From assembly GCF_900156045.1 (NCBI RefSeq), contig NZ_FTMX01000003.1, forward strand, positions 496,001 to 560,000: 64,000 nt of DNA, read 5' to 3'. Both the position numbers and the translations under genes were made by a program. This DNA comes from Peribacillus simplex (GTDB lineage Bacteria; Bacillota; Bacilli; Bacillales; DSM-1321). Of this stretch, positions 45,928 to 55,288 are shown one piece after another; the first letter of the stretch is position 1, and each line of letters opens with the position of its first letter. The notes beneath the pieces were generated by a model. It was not told where the DNA came from. It did not search any database and was given only the letters and a program-made list of their open reading frames with translations.

Positions 45928-47739
45928 TTATAGCGTTTTTGCAGGTAACTTTATATAAAGGGCATTATTCACATACCCAAACTCAGATGCATGCGGACGA
46001 TCTTCACCATCGCTATATCCATATTGAAGCATCCGATTTCTATTAAGGCAGAGTTTCGTTAATTTTGGCGCAAAGAAATTGAATGTATCGAAACGATCTT
46101 GTAGCATAGGGAATTTTTTCTGATGTGTAAGGATTGCTTGGACGACGCCTTCCCAAAAAACATTCTCATCCAAAAGGGACCTCTTCATCAGAAGTGTTGA
46201 CAAGTATCGGAAATGACAGATGAATAGTCCCGTGAAAATGAATTGAACCAGCCCCTCGGGTTTCTCGCTTCTTAGTACTTTCCTTAAATCCTCAGGAAGG
46301 CTGCTTAATTCAGGAAGCGGCTGATCACTGACGTTCACATCATCTACAAAATCCTTGATGGCCAAACGGTGAGGCTTGTAATCCTTCAAAACTAAAATGG
46401 TATTTTGACCATGCGGCGAGAAGACCAGTCCATATTGATAGATAAAATGCAGTAATGGTGATAGGATGACGTCGAATAATTGAGCTGTCCAGGCTTCTGC
46501 AGTCAATCCCGATTTTTCAATAAGGCTTTCTACATATGGTTTCCCTTTGCTGTCCACATGTAAAAGGGACGCAAGCGTAATGGGCTTTTCGCCTTCTTCC
46601 ATATAGCTGTATATGCTTTCTCTCCAAATTCCACCCAGCATCTCTAAATATTGATAGGGCACATTCTCTAGTTTGGAATAATACGGGTGGTCAACATTTA
46701 AACTGGCCACTTCACCAGGAAGCACTACTTTGCATTGTTCTTTCAAGAATGAATCATTTTCATAAATGTTCTTTATATACGTTGTGATTTTTGGGGCTAT
46801 GACCGTGCGTTCAGCTGGTAATCCACGGTAGACCAGCGTATTTAAAATGCTCATTGGCAGCTTGACGTGGTGTTTATCCTTATTCGATACGTTAACGAAT
46901 GTCCGGATGGATTGTTGCGGCAGATATTTATCAGGACCATTTCCCAAAGCTACGATCAGCCCTTTGGCCAAGTCATCGGTAAAGTTCTGGATGATTACAT
47001 TCTTCCACTGCCATTCATGGACTGGGAGGTAGTAATAGTTTTCTGCGTTCAGCCCTTTCTCCGTCAATATCTTTGCAAATGAATTTTGGGTTTCCCCATC
47101 CAGTTCATTCTCCATCAATTGCTTATAGGATAATGTTTCGACTGAATTGAACTCACCCCTCGTTTTATGGATGGCAATCCAAGATAACTGAACTTCCTTC
47201 TGGTTTTCTGGAGCGAACTTCAAATAATCATCATAACCGAAACCGATTCTTCCCTTGTTATAAGCAATCCAAGGGTGACCGCTCATTTCCCCTTCAAGTA
47301 ATGCATAATCCAGTTCGACTAAATCATCTGCATCTTGTTCAGGTTTGGATAGCAATTGGAGATCCGCAAGCAGCGTATGATGGAATTCTTTGATTAAATG
47401 TCCTGTTGTTTCTGCAGTCATTCCAATTAATGGCTGGATGTCTAAAATGAATTGAATGGCGTCATGGGCCTGTGTAAAGCCTTCCTTTTCACATACTTGA
47501 ATCGACTCTGCCTGTACTTCATAGCTGTCAAAAAGACGGGGCGACGCCAAAAATTGATAGGATTTCCCCTCATTTATCTTTAACTCATATAGGTTTCCCG
47601 CTGCCTTTTCGTTCAGAACAGCTGGATGGATCATATCTTCATACATATACTCAGAAATCATCTTGGCCAGCAGGTTTTGGTTTACTAACGACCAATTTTT
47701 TTCTGAAACCGCCTGTTCCACTTCACTTATGAACTGCAT
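45928..47739 (-). CDS. IucA/IucC-family siderophore synthetase (RhbF/IucC-like, last step)
   Basis: This 603-residue NIS synthetase forms an amide between a citrate-derived carboxylate and a hydroxamate amine. Typical motifs are GHPWIAYNKGRIGFGYDDYLKFAPE, LPVHEWQWKNVI, IRTFVNV (ATP site) and the C-terminal YGLVFSPHGQNTILVLKDYKP. By position (sixth gene) it corresponds to RhbF, the second condensation in rhizobactin/schizokinen synthesis. Its AGGGAGAATTAT ribosome site lies 22 bases after the monooxygenase gene. Confidence 0.92.
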   Translation of the reverse strand: MQFISEVEQAVSEKNWSLVNQNLLAKMISEYMYEDMIHPAVLNEKAAGNLYELKINEGKSYQFLASPRLFDSYEVQAESIQVCEKEGFTQAHDAIQFILDIQPLIGMTAETTGHLIKEFHHTLLADLQLLSKPEQDADDLVELDYALLEGEMSGHPWIAYNKGRIGFGYDDYLKFAPENQKEVQLSWIAIHKTRGEFNSVETLSYKQLMENELDGETQNSFAKILTEKGLNAENYYYLPVHEWQWKNVIIQNFTDDLAKGLIVALGNGPDKYLPQQSIRTFVNVSNKDKHHVKLPMSILNTLVYRGLPAERTVIAPKITTYIKNIYENDSFLKEQCKVVLPGEVASLNVDHPYYSKLENVPYQYLEMLGGIWRESIYSYMEEGEKPITLASLLHVDSKGKPYVESLIEKSGLTAEAWTAQLFDVILSPLLHFIYQYGLVFSPHGQNTILVLKDYKPHRLAIKDFVDDVNVSDQPLPELSSLPEDLRKVLRSEKPEGLVQFIFTGLFICHFRYLSTLLMKRSLLDENVFWEGVVQAILTHQKKFPMLQDRFDTFNFFAPKLTKLCLNRNRMLQYGYSDGEDRPHASEFGYVNNALYIKLPAKTL

Positions 47740-47761
47740 ATAATTCTCCCTTTCCCTTCTC

Positions 47762-49090
47762 TTAGTAAGCCATGACGGGTGTTTTTACACGGAATGACTG
47801 AAATGCACCCTTTGGCTCGGATGGATAAACTTCTTTACCTGCCAATTGATTAATGATAATCGAATTTCGGAATGCTCCCAAGCCTAGATCCGGAGCACCC
47901 ACACCATGTGTATGTATCTCGCCATTTTGAATGAAAAGGTGATTCGGTGTAGGGATGGCCGTTCCTACCCGATAGTCTTTCGTTATTGCAAGACGCCCTA
48001 AATCATCGCGGACTAAATGGTCCTCCATGGTTTCAAGGAATGCCGGAAGGGTTGATTTATAGCCCGTTCCAAAAACGATCGCCTCTGTGTCCACATCAAA
48101 TTCGCTATCTTCTACCCACTGTCGGCATTTCAATCTCCAGCCATTTTCGGCGGGGGTAACGGACGCAACTTCCGTCATGGCCCGAAGTTCAATGGAAAGT
48201 TCGGCATTTCCAATCGATTTTTCATACATTTTGTCAAAAATTGCTGCAATTGTCGTAGCACTGATCCCTTTATACAATAAATCCTGTTTCGGCAGGATTT
48301 CATCCTTCTTTTCCTGTGGCAGCCGATAAAAGAAATCAAGGTAATCCGGAGTGAAGTATTCCAACCCGAGTTTTGAATATTCCATAGGGAAGAATCCCTT
48401 TGATCTTGTATACCAGTTTAGCTGGTAGCCATTTTCCTCCTGCTCATTAAGCAGATCCAGAAAGACCTCTGCTGCACTCTGTCCAGACCCAACAACCGTT
48501 ACGGATTTTTTCTTTAAAACATTTTCTTTATTCCGTAAATAATCGGCCGAATGCAGGATGTTCTCTCCCATATATGGATGAAAGGCCGATGGAACGGTCG
48601 GGGCGCTGCCAATTCCCATGACTACATGACGGCTATAATAGACTTCGACCTTTTGTGTTTGTGCATCCCTTACACTGATTTGATAGCAGGGTTCACCTTG
48701 ATCCCCTATATATTCAACCGCCTCCACCGCTTTTCCAAAACGGCAGCTATCAAGTTGATGGGCAGTCCAGCGGCAATAATCGTTATATTCTTTTCGTGGA
48801 ATCAAGAATTTTTCAAGAAAGTAGAAATGATAAAGCCGATCATGTTGCTGTAAATAATTCAGGTAACTATATGGGCTTGTCACATCTGCCATGCTGACTA
48901 GATCGGCAAAGAAAGGTACCTGCAGAGTTGTCCCTTCCAACAGCATCCCTTCATGCCAATTAAATTCCCGCTTTTTCTCAAAAAAGACGGCATTCAGCTC
49001 CGGGGTTTTCTCCAAAAGGGCTGCAAGTCCAAGGTTAAAGGGTCCTATCCCTATCCCTACCAGATCATAGATAGATTGTTGCTTCTCCAT
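47762..49090 (-). CDS. Diamine N-monooxygenase (IucD/RhbE-like)
   Basis: I start at the ATG at 49090 (MEKQQSIYDLVGIGIGPFNLG, 442 residues), behind GAGAGGAAGTGG. This start lies inside the acetyltransferase gene, a 26-base overlap. The FAD motif GIGIGPFNLGLA and the NADPH motif VVGSGQSAAEVFLDLL mark a lysine/ornithine-type N-hydroxylase. In this operon it should hydroxylate 1,3-diaminopropane, the first step toward the hydroxamate arm. Confidence 0.92.
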   Translation of the reverse strand: MEKQQSIYDLVGIGIGPFNLGLAALLEKTPELNAVFFEKKREFNWHEGMLLEGTTLQVPFFADLVSMADVTSPYSYLNYLQQHDRLYHFYFLEKFLIPRKEYNDYCRWTAHQLDSCRFGKAVEAVEYIGDQGEPCYQISVRDAQTQKVEVYYSRHVVMGIGSAPTVPSAFHPYMGENILHSADYLRNKENVLKKKSVTVVGSGQSAAEVFLDLLNEQEENGYQLNWYTRSKGFFPMEYSKLGLEYFTPDYLDFFYRLPQEKKDEILPKQDLLYKGISATTIAAIFDKMYEKSIGNAELSIELRAMTEVASVTPAENGWRLKCRQWVEDSEFDVDTEAIVFGTGYKSTLPAFLETMEDHLVRDDLGRLAITKDYRVGTAIPTPNHLFIQNGEIHTHGVGAPDLGLGAFRNSIIINQLAGKEVYPSEPKGAFQSFRVKTPVMAY

Positions 49091-49649
49091 ACTTCCACTT
49101 CCTCTCGAAGTTCTCCCGTGTACATGACATAAGTAATGCTGTTTTATCTGGGAGCTCAATTTCTTTAATTGGGGTAAACCCGCACTTTTCAAATAAGTAA
49201 ATCATCTTTGCATTTCTAATATCCGGTTCAGCCATCACTTTTTTTGTTTTCGCAGAAAGCAGTTGGTATTTCACCATTGCACGTAAAAACGGCAAAGCCA
49301 GTCCTTTTCCTAGATAATCCGGATCACCTATGAGTAAATGAATGCCTTGATCTCCCTCTTCGGATTCATAAAAACCTTCGATGATATCGCCTTTTACCCA
49401 ATACGATTCCCAATAGCTCATGGGAATGGAGTCCAGACAGCCAAAATAGAGTGTTTGGTGTGTATCAGCCAATGCCTTCTTTAAATGAACGGCGAATTTT
49501 TCTTTTGTGAAATTCAAATTCCAGTAGGGAATCACATGATCTTCATGCATCCATTTATGCAGTGTATCCAAATCCTTCTCAAATTCGACTTTGACAAATG
49601 AAAGCTGTTGATTACGGTCCTTCAGCATTTCTTCATAACTATTTTTCAT
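49065..49649 (-). CDS. GNAT acetyltransferase for hydroxamate formation (RhbD-like)
   Basis: This protein of 194 residues (ATG at 49649, overlapping the upstream synthetase by 11 bases) matches the siderophore acetyltransferase family: HKWMHEDHVIPYWNLNFTKEKF, the motif YWESYWVKGDII and the acetyl-CoA region GDPDYLGKGLALPFLRAMV. It acetylates N-hydroxy-diaminopropane. Longer in-frame starts would lie inside the upstream gene. Confidence 0.9.
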   Translation of the reverse strand: MKNSYEEMLKDRNQQLSFVKVEFEKDLDTLHKWMHEDHVIPYWNLNFTKEKFAVHLKKALADTHQTLYFGCLDSIPMSYWESYWVKGDIIEGFYESEEGDQGIHLLIGDPDYLGKGLALPFLRAMVKYQLLSAKTKKVMAEPDIRNAKMIYLFEKCGFTPIKEIELPDKTALLMSCTRENFERKWKYGEATIYL

Positions 49650-51441
49650 GGACGGCCATAACCCCCTGCGCGAACGGATTATTAATCGTTGTATAAACGG
49701 ATTGCGTCTCAAGTGAACCAACAAGCTCATCCATATCATGGAATCGTGTCAGTAAATTAGCCTTACACGATAATTCCCGGGCATGAAGCAACTTTGAAAC
49801 AACTCGATTCACCCCTTCATCTTCGCTTTCCTTGCTGCATATTTCCAGTTGTTCCTGAACGAGCTGTAACAGTTTGCTCTCTGATACTAATCCTTCCGTA
49901 CCAAAATTATTGATTAAGCCTAATAAGTGATTAAAAAAGAAATAGTATTGCAGTCTTTCTTCAGCGACTTCATCAGAACAAATCGTGAAGCTTTTTTCAC
50001 TTAGTTCAGGCAAGATCTTCAGCAGCCTATCCACTTTGGATTCACAATAGTAATACCCTTGATTATCACGATAATAAAAAGTGGCTGGATAACCATCTTG
50101 AAGTTGAATGATGGAATTTTGTTGATGGGCTTCCAAAACTATTCCATACTTTTCAAAAAGCCAAAGCATCGGTTTTAATGTCATTGACAGATAGGTTTTG
50201 AACCAATCCTTACTTACTTCTTCGGTACTGCGGTTTTCTTCAGCTGATAATTTGCGGATGATCGCTCCAAGCCTTGATGGTGCACCATAGGCATTATCCT
50301 GACATAAGCCGGCAATCAGGCTTGCTTGTTTATCGTTTTCATAAAAAGGGTTTTCCCGGATATCGACATCGAATCCCGATTCTTGCTCGGTTGTTTTGAT
50401 CGTTAGGTAAGCAGGGTCCTTGATGATTCGGAAGGATGGGTGCCGTTCTTTTAGATCGTCGCCCACTTTAGAATCTATTAATTTAGCAATTTCCACACCA
50501 CGATCTAATTCTTTTTGCAGATTTGCACGTAAGGAATTCGTGATTTTAACCGGAACGGAAAATTTGTACATATATCTTGATGTGGCACTGTATACCGTTC
50601 TAAATGAAGAGGTGGCCGTGAATTTTTTCCCAAGCGGTCCAGCATAAACTAGTGACCCTTGCTCGATCAGCCTCTTGACCTCTTCTTTTTCAATGAGCAC
50701 TTTTGCCTGGAGCGGGTGTGCCGGGATGATGATGAATTTGCTTTCCTTTTGGCAATACGTGCCCCTGAATTCACTGGAAATCTCCAAGTCCCCGGCTAAT
50801 TCCTGTTTAATGATCTCACTTGCCGAAAGGACTTCACTGGAATCCTGGATGACAATCGAAGGTTCTGCCAGGAAGTAGTGCAGCTGAAACTCACCTTTTA
50901 ATTCGGGTGAATAGATCCATTCCTCTTTTTCTGAAATGCCCTGCTTGCTTTTCGGTGTCGGGTGGAACAGGTGCCCGAATAAAAGTGACTGCTCTGCTTC
51001 GATGTAGGTGAAATCAGGACTTTGAAGTGCATCAATGTCTTCCGTCCTGGCTTCAACATACCGTTGAATATTTTGGCTGCTTAGGATGACCCGCAGCATC
51101 AATTCATCTTCACTATCCTTCCGGTCCTGCTCATTCAATAATTCTTTAGAAACGATCGAGACCATTGTCACGTAATCTAATTCATGTACTTGCTTGGATG
51201 CCGTTTGATAGTAAATCGGGAAGTTAAAAATATGACGCCCCGTTTCTGACCAATATTTAAGCGGAACAAGCAATGCAATATCTTGGGACATGAGCTTACT
51301 GACCACTAATGAATCCGGAATGGCCCCATCCAAATCCGCCCAGTTTTTCGTTTCTTCTAAACTGTAATTTCCGGTTTCCCGGAAATAACAATTCAGAAAG
51401 CTTTGCATTGTCGCCCTTTCAGCTATTTGCTTACCATTCAT
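49639..51441 (-). CDS. IucA/IucC-family siderophore synthetase (RhbC/IucA-like, first condensation)
   Basis: This protein of about 600 residues is the second NIS synthetase of the operon. Motifs include IIPAHPLQAKVLIEKEEV, the ATP-site segment SSFRTVYSATSRYMYKFSVPVKITNSLR and YGIVLEAHQQNSIIQLQDGYP. I prefer the ATG at 51441 because the first ATG (51447) is only one base from GGAGG and overlaps the decarboxylase stop. By order it should join the first arm to citrate. Confidence 0.92.
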   Translation of the reverse strand: MNGKQIAERATMQSFLNCYFRETGNYSLEETKNWADLDGAIPDSLVVSKLMSQDIALLVPLKYWSETGRHIFNFPIYYQTASKQVHELDYVTMVSIVSKELLNEQDRKDSEDELMLRVILSSQNIQRYVEARTEDIDALQSPDFTYIEAEQSLLFGHLFHPTPKSKQGISEKEEWIYSPELKGEFQLHYFLAEPSIVIQDSSEVLSASEIIKQELAGDLEISSEFRGTYCQKESKFIIIPAHPLQAKVLIEKEEVKRLIEQGSLVYAGPLGKKFTATSSFRTVYSATSRYMYKFSVPVKITNSLRANLQKELDRGVEIAKLIDSKVGDDLKERHPSFRIIKDPAYLTIKTTEQESGFDVDIRENPFYENDKQASLIAGLCQDNAYGAPSRLGAIIRKLSAEENRSTEEVSKDWFKTYLSMTLKPMLWLFEKYGIVLEAHQQNSIIQLQDGYPATFYYRDNQGYYYCESKVDRLLKILPELSEKSFTICSDEVAEERLQYYFFFNHLLGLINNFGTEGLVSESKLLQLVQEQLEICSKESEDEGVNRVVSKLLHARELSCKANLLTRFHDMDELVGSLETQSVYTTINNPFAQGVMAVHEK

Positions 51442-51443
51442 CT

Positions 51444-52952
51444 TCATTCCTCCATTATCTTGAACATTTCACCTAATACTCGGATTTCGTCTAAAATTCC
51501 CTCTATGTGTTCAAGGCTTGTCATTGGATTCAATAGTGTCATTTTTAAATATACCTGTCCGTCAAAACGCGTTTTTGCTAAAAATGCCCGTCCGCTTTTC
51601 AGTAATTCTTGCTGAATCTGTTTATTTAATAGATTTACTAACTGATCACTTTCACCCTCGGGATTATAACGGAATACAACCGCATTCAATTCAGGTTCTT
51701 TATTTAATACTGTGAATCCTTCCTCCTTATCGATCTTCGCTGCCACTTCACGTGCAAGATGGCAAGTATAGTCGATCATTTCGGCAAAGGTATCCAGTCC
51801 AACAACCTTCAATGACATCCAGAGTTTCAATGCGTCGAACCTTCTCGTCGTTTGAACCGATTTATTGACTAAGTGAACCATGCCCTCGGCTTCATCTTCC
51901 TGAGGATTCAAGTAATCGGCGTGATGCTGGATATATTGAAATGAGTTGCTGTCAGAGACAAGAAAAGCACCACAACTGATCGGTTGATAGAATAATTTGT
52001 GAAAATCAACTGTAATCGAGTCGGCCCGTTCAATTCCGCTGATTAACTCTTTGTAATCCTTACTTAAAATCATCGCCCCTCCATATGCGGCGTCCACATG
52101 CAGCCATATCCCATTCTTCCTTGCAGCTTCGGACAATTCGTGTAATGGATCGATTGAACCGAAATCCGTTGTTCCACAAGTTGCAACGATGGCAAATGGC
52201 AGTAAACCTTGTTCCTCTAAAATCGACATTTGAAGATTTAATTCATCCATGGACAGACGGTGATTTGAATCCGTTTTAATCGTGACTACAGCCTGCTCAC
52301 CAAGACCCAGCTGTGCCGCTGATTTACGGACCGTAAAGTGGGCAGCCTCGGAGCATAAGATCCGCAATTTTTTCGCCTCGACTGGCAAACCTTGCTGCTG
52401 AACATCCACACCCCAGAAACGCTTACAATAAGCGTCCCTCGCCAATAGCAGTCCCATATAATTAGATTGGGTTCCACCGCTAGTGAAAATCCCATCCGCT
52501 TGTTCAGGTAACCCCACCTGGCTGCACAGCCAATCTATTAAACGCTCTTCAACGAAGGTGGCCGCCGAGCTTTGGTCCCATGAATCCATGGATTGATTCA
52601 ACGTACCTATAATCATTTCGGCAGCCACGGCAGGTATTAATGTCGGGCAATGCAAATGTCCGATACAAGTGGGGCTGTGTACATTGATGCTGTCGTTAAT
52701 AACAAACTCTGCCAGCTCATCCGCTACCGCTTCCATTGTCTTCCCTTTTAGAGAAGCAAGGGACAGCTCGTTTAATCTTGCTTCGATTTCATACGGTTTT
52801 TTCCCAGAGTATGGTGAATCGTTCCCTTTTAAAAAGTCCGTCAGCTTTTTTTCAATGATTTTTAATGACTGGCTGTAGTTATTGAAACCTTCTTCGTTAT
52901 TCAAGAACAATCGAGAATAAGCAAAATCCGTTCTATTTATCATTTCGATCAT
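51444..52952 (-). CDS. ddc: L-2,4-diaminobutyrate decarboxylase
   Basis: This 502-residue group II PLP decarboxylase makes 1,3-diaminopropane. The cofactor Lys lies in TVDFHKLFYQPISCGAFLV, with HVDAAYGGA upstream. It follows the aminotransferase gene by 7 bases. Function is assigned from operon pairing; related enzymes act on other aromatic or aliphatic amino acids. Confidence 0.9.
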   Translation of the reverse strand: MIEMINRTDFAYSRLFLNNEEGFNNYSQSLKIIEKKLTDFLKGNDSPYSGKKPYEIEARLNELSLASLKGKTMEAVADELAEFVINDSINVHSPTCIGHLHCPTLIPAVAAEMIIGTLNQSMDSWDQSSAATFVEERLIDWLCSQVGLPEQADGIFTSGGTQSNYMGLLLARDAYCKRFWGVDVQQQGLPVEAKKLRILCSEAAHFTVRKSAAQLGLGEQAVVTIKTDSNHRLSMDELNLQMSILEEQGLLPFAIVATCGTTDFGSIDPLHELSEAARKNGIWLHVDAAYGGAMILSKDYKELISGIERADSITVDFHKLFYQPISCGAFLVSDSNSFQYIQHHADYLNPQEDEAEGMVHLVNKSVQTTRRFDALKLWMSLKVVGLDTFAEMIDYTCHLAREVAAKIDKEEGFTVLNKEPELNAVVFRYNPEGESDQLVNLLNKQIQQELLKSGRAFLAKTRFDGQVYLKMTLLNPMTSLEHIEGILDEIRVLGEMFKIMEE

Positions 52953-52959
52953 TGTTCAT

Positions 52960-54312
52960 TCACCCTCTTGCAACAGCTGCTCGAACAGCTTGTTCAAAAA
53001 TTGCAGTGGCCTCGTGAAGCTGGGATTCCGTTACGATCAATGGAGGCAAGAACCTCACTACACTTCCATGTCTGCCGCCAACTTCCAGTATCAATCCTCT
53101 TTGAAAACATTCCTGTTGAATGGCACTGGCAAGTTGCGAATCAGCAGGATGGCTTCCATTCGCATTTTGCGGTTCTTCAGGATTGATCATTTCCACACCG
53201 ACCATTAATCCCCGGCCCCTGACATCACCGATCTGCTTAATATCTTTTTGCAAATCTTTAAGAATATCCTTTAAGATTTCTCCCATTTTAGCGGCATGCT
53301 CCACAAGATTCGTCTCTTTCATGTATTTTAAAGTAGCTGTTCCTGCTGCCATTGCCATTTGGTTTCCGCGGAACGTACCGATATGTGCACCTGGTGACCA
53401 TAGGTCAAGCTCTTTGTTATAAATCACCACCGATAATGGAAGACTTCCGCCTATTGCTTTGGATAGTACAAGAACATCCGGAATGATTCCTGCATGTTCA
53501 AAGGCAAACATTTTCCCTGTACGGCCGATACCTGATTGAACTTCGTCGATAATTAGCGGAATGCCCTTCTCTTTTGTTATTCTCCTGATTTCCTTAAGCC
53601 ATGGAATTGGAGCTGGAATGGAGCCTCCCTCGCCTTGTACTGCTTCTAAAATCATTCCTGCAGGCGGCAATAATCCTGATTCGGGATCGTTCAATAGATT
53701 TTCGATATACTGGCTGCTGATTTTATGGCTTTCTTCCCCGCCTATTCCAAAGGGACAGCGATACTGATAAGGATACGGCAGGAATTGTACATCTGGGATT
53801 AACCCTTGTATTTTTTCCTTTGGCTTTGTATTGCCGCTGATTGACATGGTTGCATGCGTTGCCCCGTGGTAAGCACCTTGGAAGGATAAAATACTTCTAT
53901 TGCCTGTCGCTGTTTTTACTAGTTTAAGTGCTGCCTCAATGGCGTCTCCGCCAGTAGGACCACAGAATTGAATTTTTGCATTTTTCCTGAATTCTTCAGG
54001 CAGGCATTCAAAAATTTCATCGACGAACTGCTCTTTGATCGGCGTCGTAAAGTCCAATGTATGCAAAGGACGCTTGTCCTTAAGAATTTTTTCCATTGCC
54101 TCGAGCACTGCCGCATGATTGTGTCCAAGCGCTAATGTTCCAGCCCCCGCGAGAAAATCAATATAACGTTTTCCATCCATGTCTGTTAAGTAAATTCCCT
54201 CCGCTTGATCGATCGCCATGGGTAATCTTCTAGGATATGACCGGGCATTTGATTCCCTTGTATTTTGTTGTTCCAGTAGTTGATCATTTTTCGTAAGCAT
54301 GTTAGTTACCAT
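52960..54312 (-). CDS. dat: Diaminobutyrate-2-oxoglutarate aminotransferase
   Basis: This 450-residue class III PLP aminotransferase makes L-2,4-diaminobutyrate from aspartate semialdehyde using glutamate. Typical segments are GAGTLALGHNHAAVLEAMEKIL, QFCGPTGGDAIEAALKLVKTAT and IIDEVQSGIGRTGKMFAFEH, with the cofactor Lys in LSKAIGGSLPLSVV. It is the first gene of the siderophore operon. GGAGG precedes the ATG, and paired Fur boxes lie just upstream. Confidence 0.93.
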   Translation of the reverse strand: MVTNMLTKNDQLLEQQNTRESNARSYPRRLPMAIDQAEGIYLTDMDGKRYIDFLAGAGTLALGHNHAAVLEAMEKILKDKRPLHTLDFTTPIKEQFVDEIFECLPEEFRKNAKIQFCGPTGGDAIEAALKLVKTATGNRSILSFQGAYHGATHATMSISGNTKPKEKIQGLIPDVQFLPYPYQYRCPFGIGGEESHKISSQYIENLLNDPESGLLPPAGMILEAVQGEGGSIPAPIPWLKEIRRITKEKGIPLIIDEVQSGIGRTGKMFAFEHAGIIPDVLVLSKAIGGSLPLSVVIYNKELDLWSPGAHIGTFRGNQMAMAAGTATLKYMKETNLVEHAAKMGEILKDILKDLQKDIKQIGDVRGRGLMVGVEMINPEEPQNANGSHPADSQLASAIQQECFQRGLILEVGGRHGSVVRFLPPLIVTESQLHEATAIFEQAVRAAVARG

Positions 54313-54338
54313 AGTGAACCTCCATATATTAAATTAAT

Positions 54339-54395
54339 TGAGAATAATTATCATTATCATGGAACTAATTTTACTGATAATGATAATTATTCTCA
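54339..54395 (-). promoter_or_regulatory. Paired Fur boxes over the siderophore promoter
   Basis: Two 21-base arms, 54339-54359 and 54375-54395, are perfect inverted copies separated by 15 bases. Each contains a 7-1-7 Fur box with one mismatch (TGAGAATAATTATCA; TGATAATTATTCTCA). On the minus strand, TTATCA (54380-54375) and GATAAT (54358-54353) are 16 bases apart, so the promoter elements lie inside the boxes. Confidence 0.88.
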
Positions 54396-54439
54396 ATGAG
54401 TAAATTCACTCATTTTTCTGCTATTAATTTCCAATAAAA

Positions 54440-54530
54440 TTAAGAAAAGGTTAAAACTGGGGCCTATTCTCCACTTAACTATTGAATATAAAAAATGTTG
54501 TTAAGGTTTTATTAAGATTCTGTTTATAAG
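54440..54530 (+). promoter_or_regulatory. Operator-like direct repeats and -10 before the VTC cassette
   Basis: TTAAGG-TTTTA-TTAAGA (54501-54517) is followed seven bases later by TATAAG (54525-54530). A weaker upstream repeat, TTAAGA-AAAGG-TTAAAA, lies at 54440-54456. Both have an 11-bp period. They match the repeats at 27152 and 22173. Confidence 0.55.
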
Positions 54531-54569
54531 CTGAACGCAGTCAAAAATCATGGAAAAGGAGGAACGGCA

Positions 54570-55253
54570 ATGAACGGTTTAAAGGGAAGGCGGGAACTTA
54601 AACATGCAATCACCAAAGCGGATTGTCATTTATTAAGAAAAAATCTGCAAAACTTCATGAGACTTGATCCCCATGGGTGTGATGGGAAATATTTAATTCG
54701 AAGTGTTTATTTCGATAACTTTGAGAATAAAATCCTGCGGCAAAAAACAGAGGGGTTCTATCACAGGGATAAGTTCAGGGCTAGACTTTATGATCATAAT
54801 GCCAATTTCATCAATCTAGAAAAAAAGAGTAAGCGGAATAACCTTACCTATAAACAGAAGTGCAGGCTTTCTGCCGAGGAATACGAACGGATTCGTTCAG
54901 GGGATATAGATTGGATGTCCCAGGATTCAAGGGATATCCTCAGGGACTTATACATTCAAATGACCCTTTTCCAAATCAAGCCGACAACCGTCGTAGACTA
55001 TGAAAGGGAGGTATTCATCTATGAGTATGGAAATGTTCGGGTCACCTTTGACAGTAATGTGAAAACGAGCTATCGGGATACGGACTTCCTGAATCCCGAA
55101 TTGATCGTGGTCGATGCTTTAGACCCAGATTGTGTCATCCTGGAAATAAAGTTTGACGAATTTCTTCCGGATATCATCAAACAATTGTTATCCATCATCG
55201 ATACAAGAAAAACAGCTTTTTCAAAATACCAACTAAGCAGAAGATACGGCTGA
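54570..55253 (+). CDS. VTC-domain protein (polyphosphate polymerase-like)
   Basis: This 227-residue protein has the VTC domain, a CYTH-like tunnel with charged residues: GRRELKHAITKADC, RSVYFDNFENKIL, KFRARLYDH, INLEKKSKRNN, DYEREVFIYEYGNVRVTFDS and VILEIKFDEFLPDII. Yeast Vtc4 uses this domain to make polyphosphate from ATP. Bacterial standalone VTC proteins are unproven in most cases. AAAGGAGGAACGG precedes the ATG. It is the first gene of a three-gene cassette. Confidence 0.88.
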   Translation: MNGLKGRRELKHAITKADCHLLRKNLQNFMRLDPHGCDGKYLIRSVYFDNFENKILRQKTEGFYHRDKFRARLYDHNANFINLEKKSKRNNLTYKQKCRLSAEEYERIRSGDIDWMSQDSRDILRDLYIQMTLFQIKPTTVVDYEREVFIYEYGNVRVTFDSNVKTSYRDTDFLNPELIVVDALDPDCVILEIKFDEFLPDIIKQLLSIIDTRKTAFSKYQLSRRYG

Positions 55254-55288
55254 TTGCAACAAACATATAAATTTTGGAGGAATAGAAA

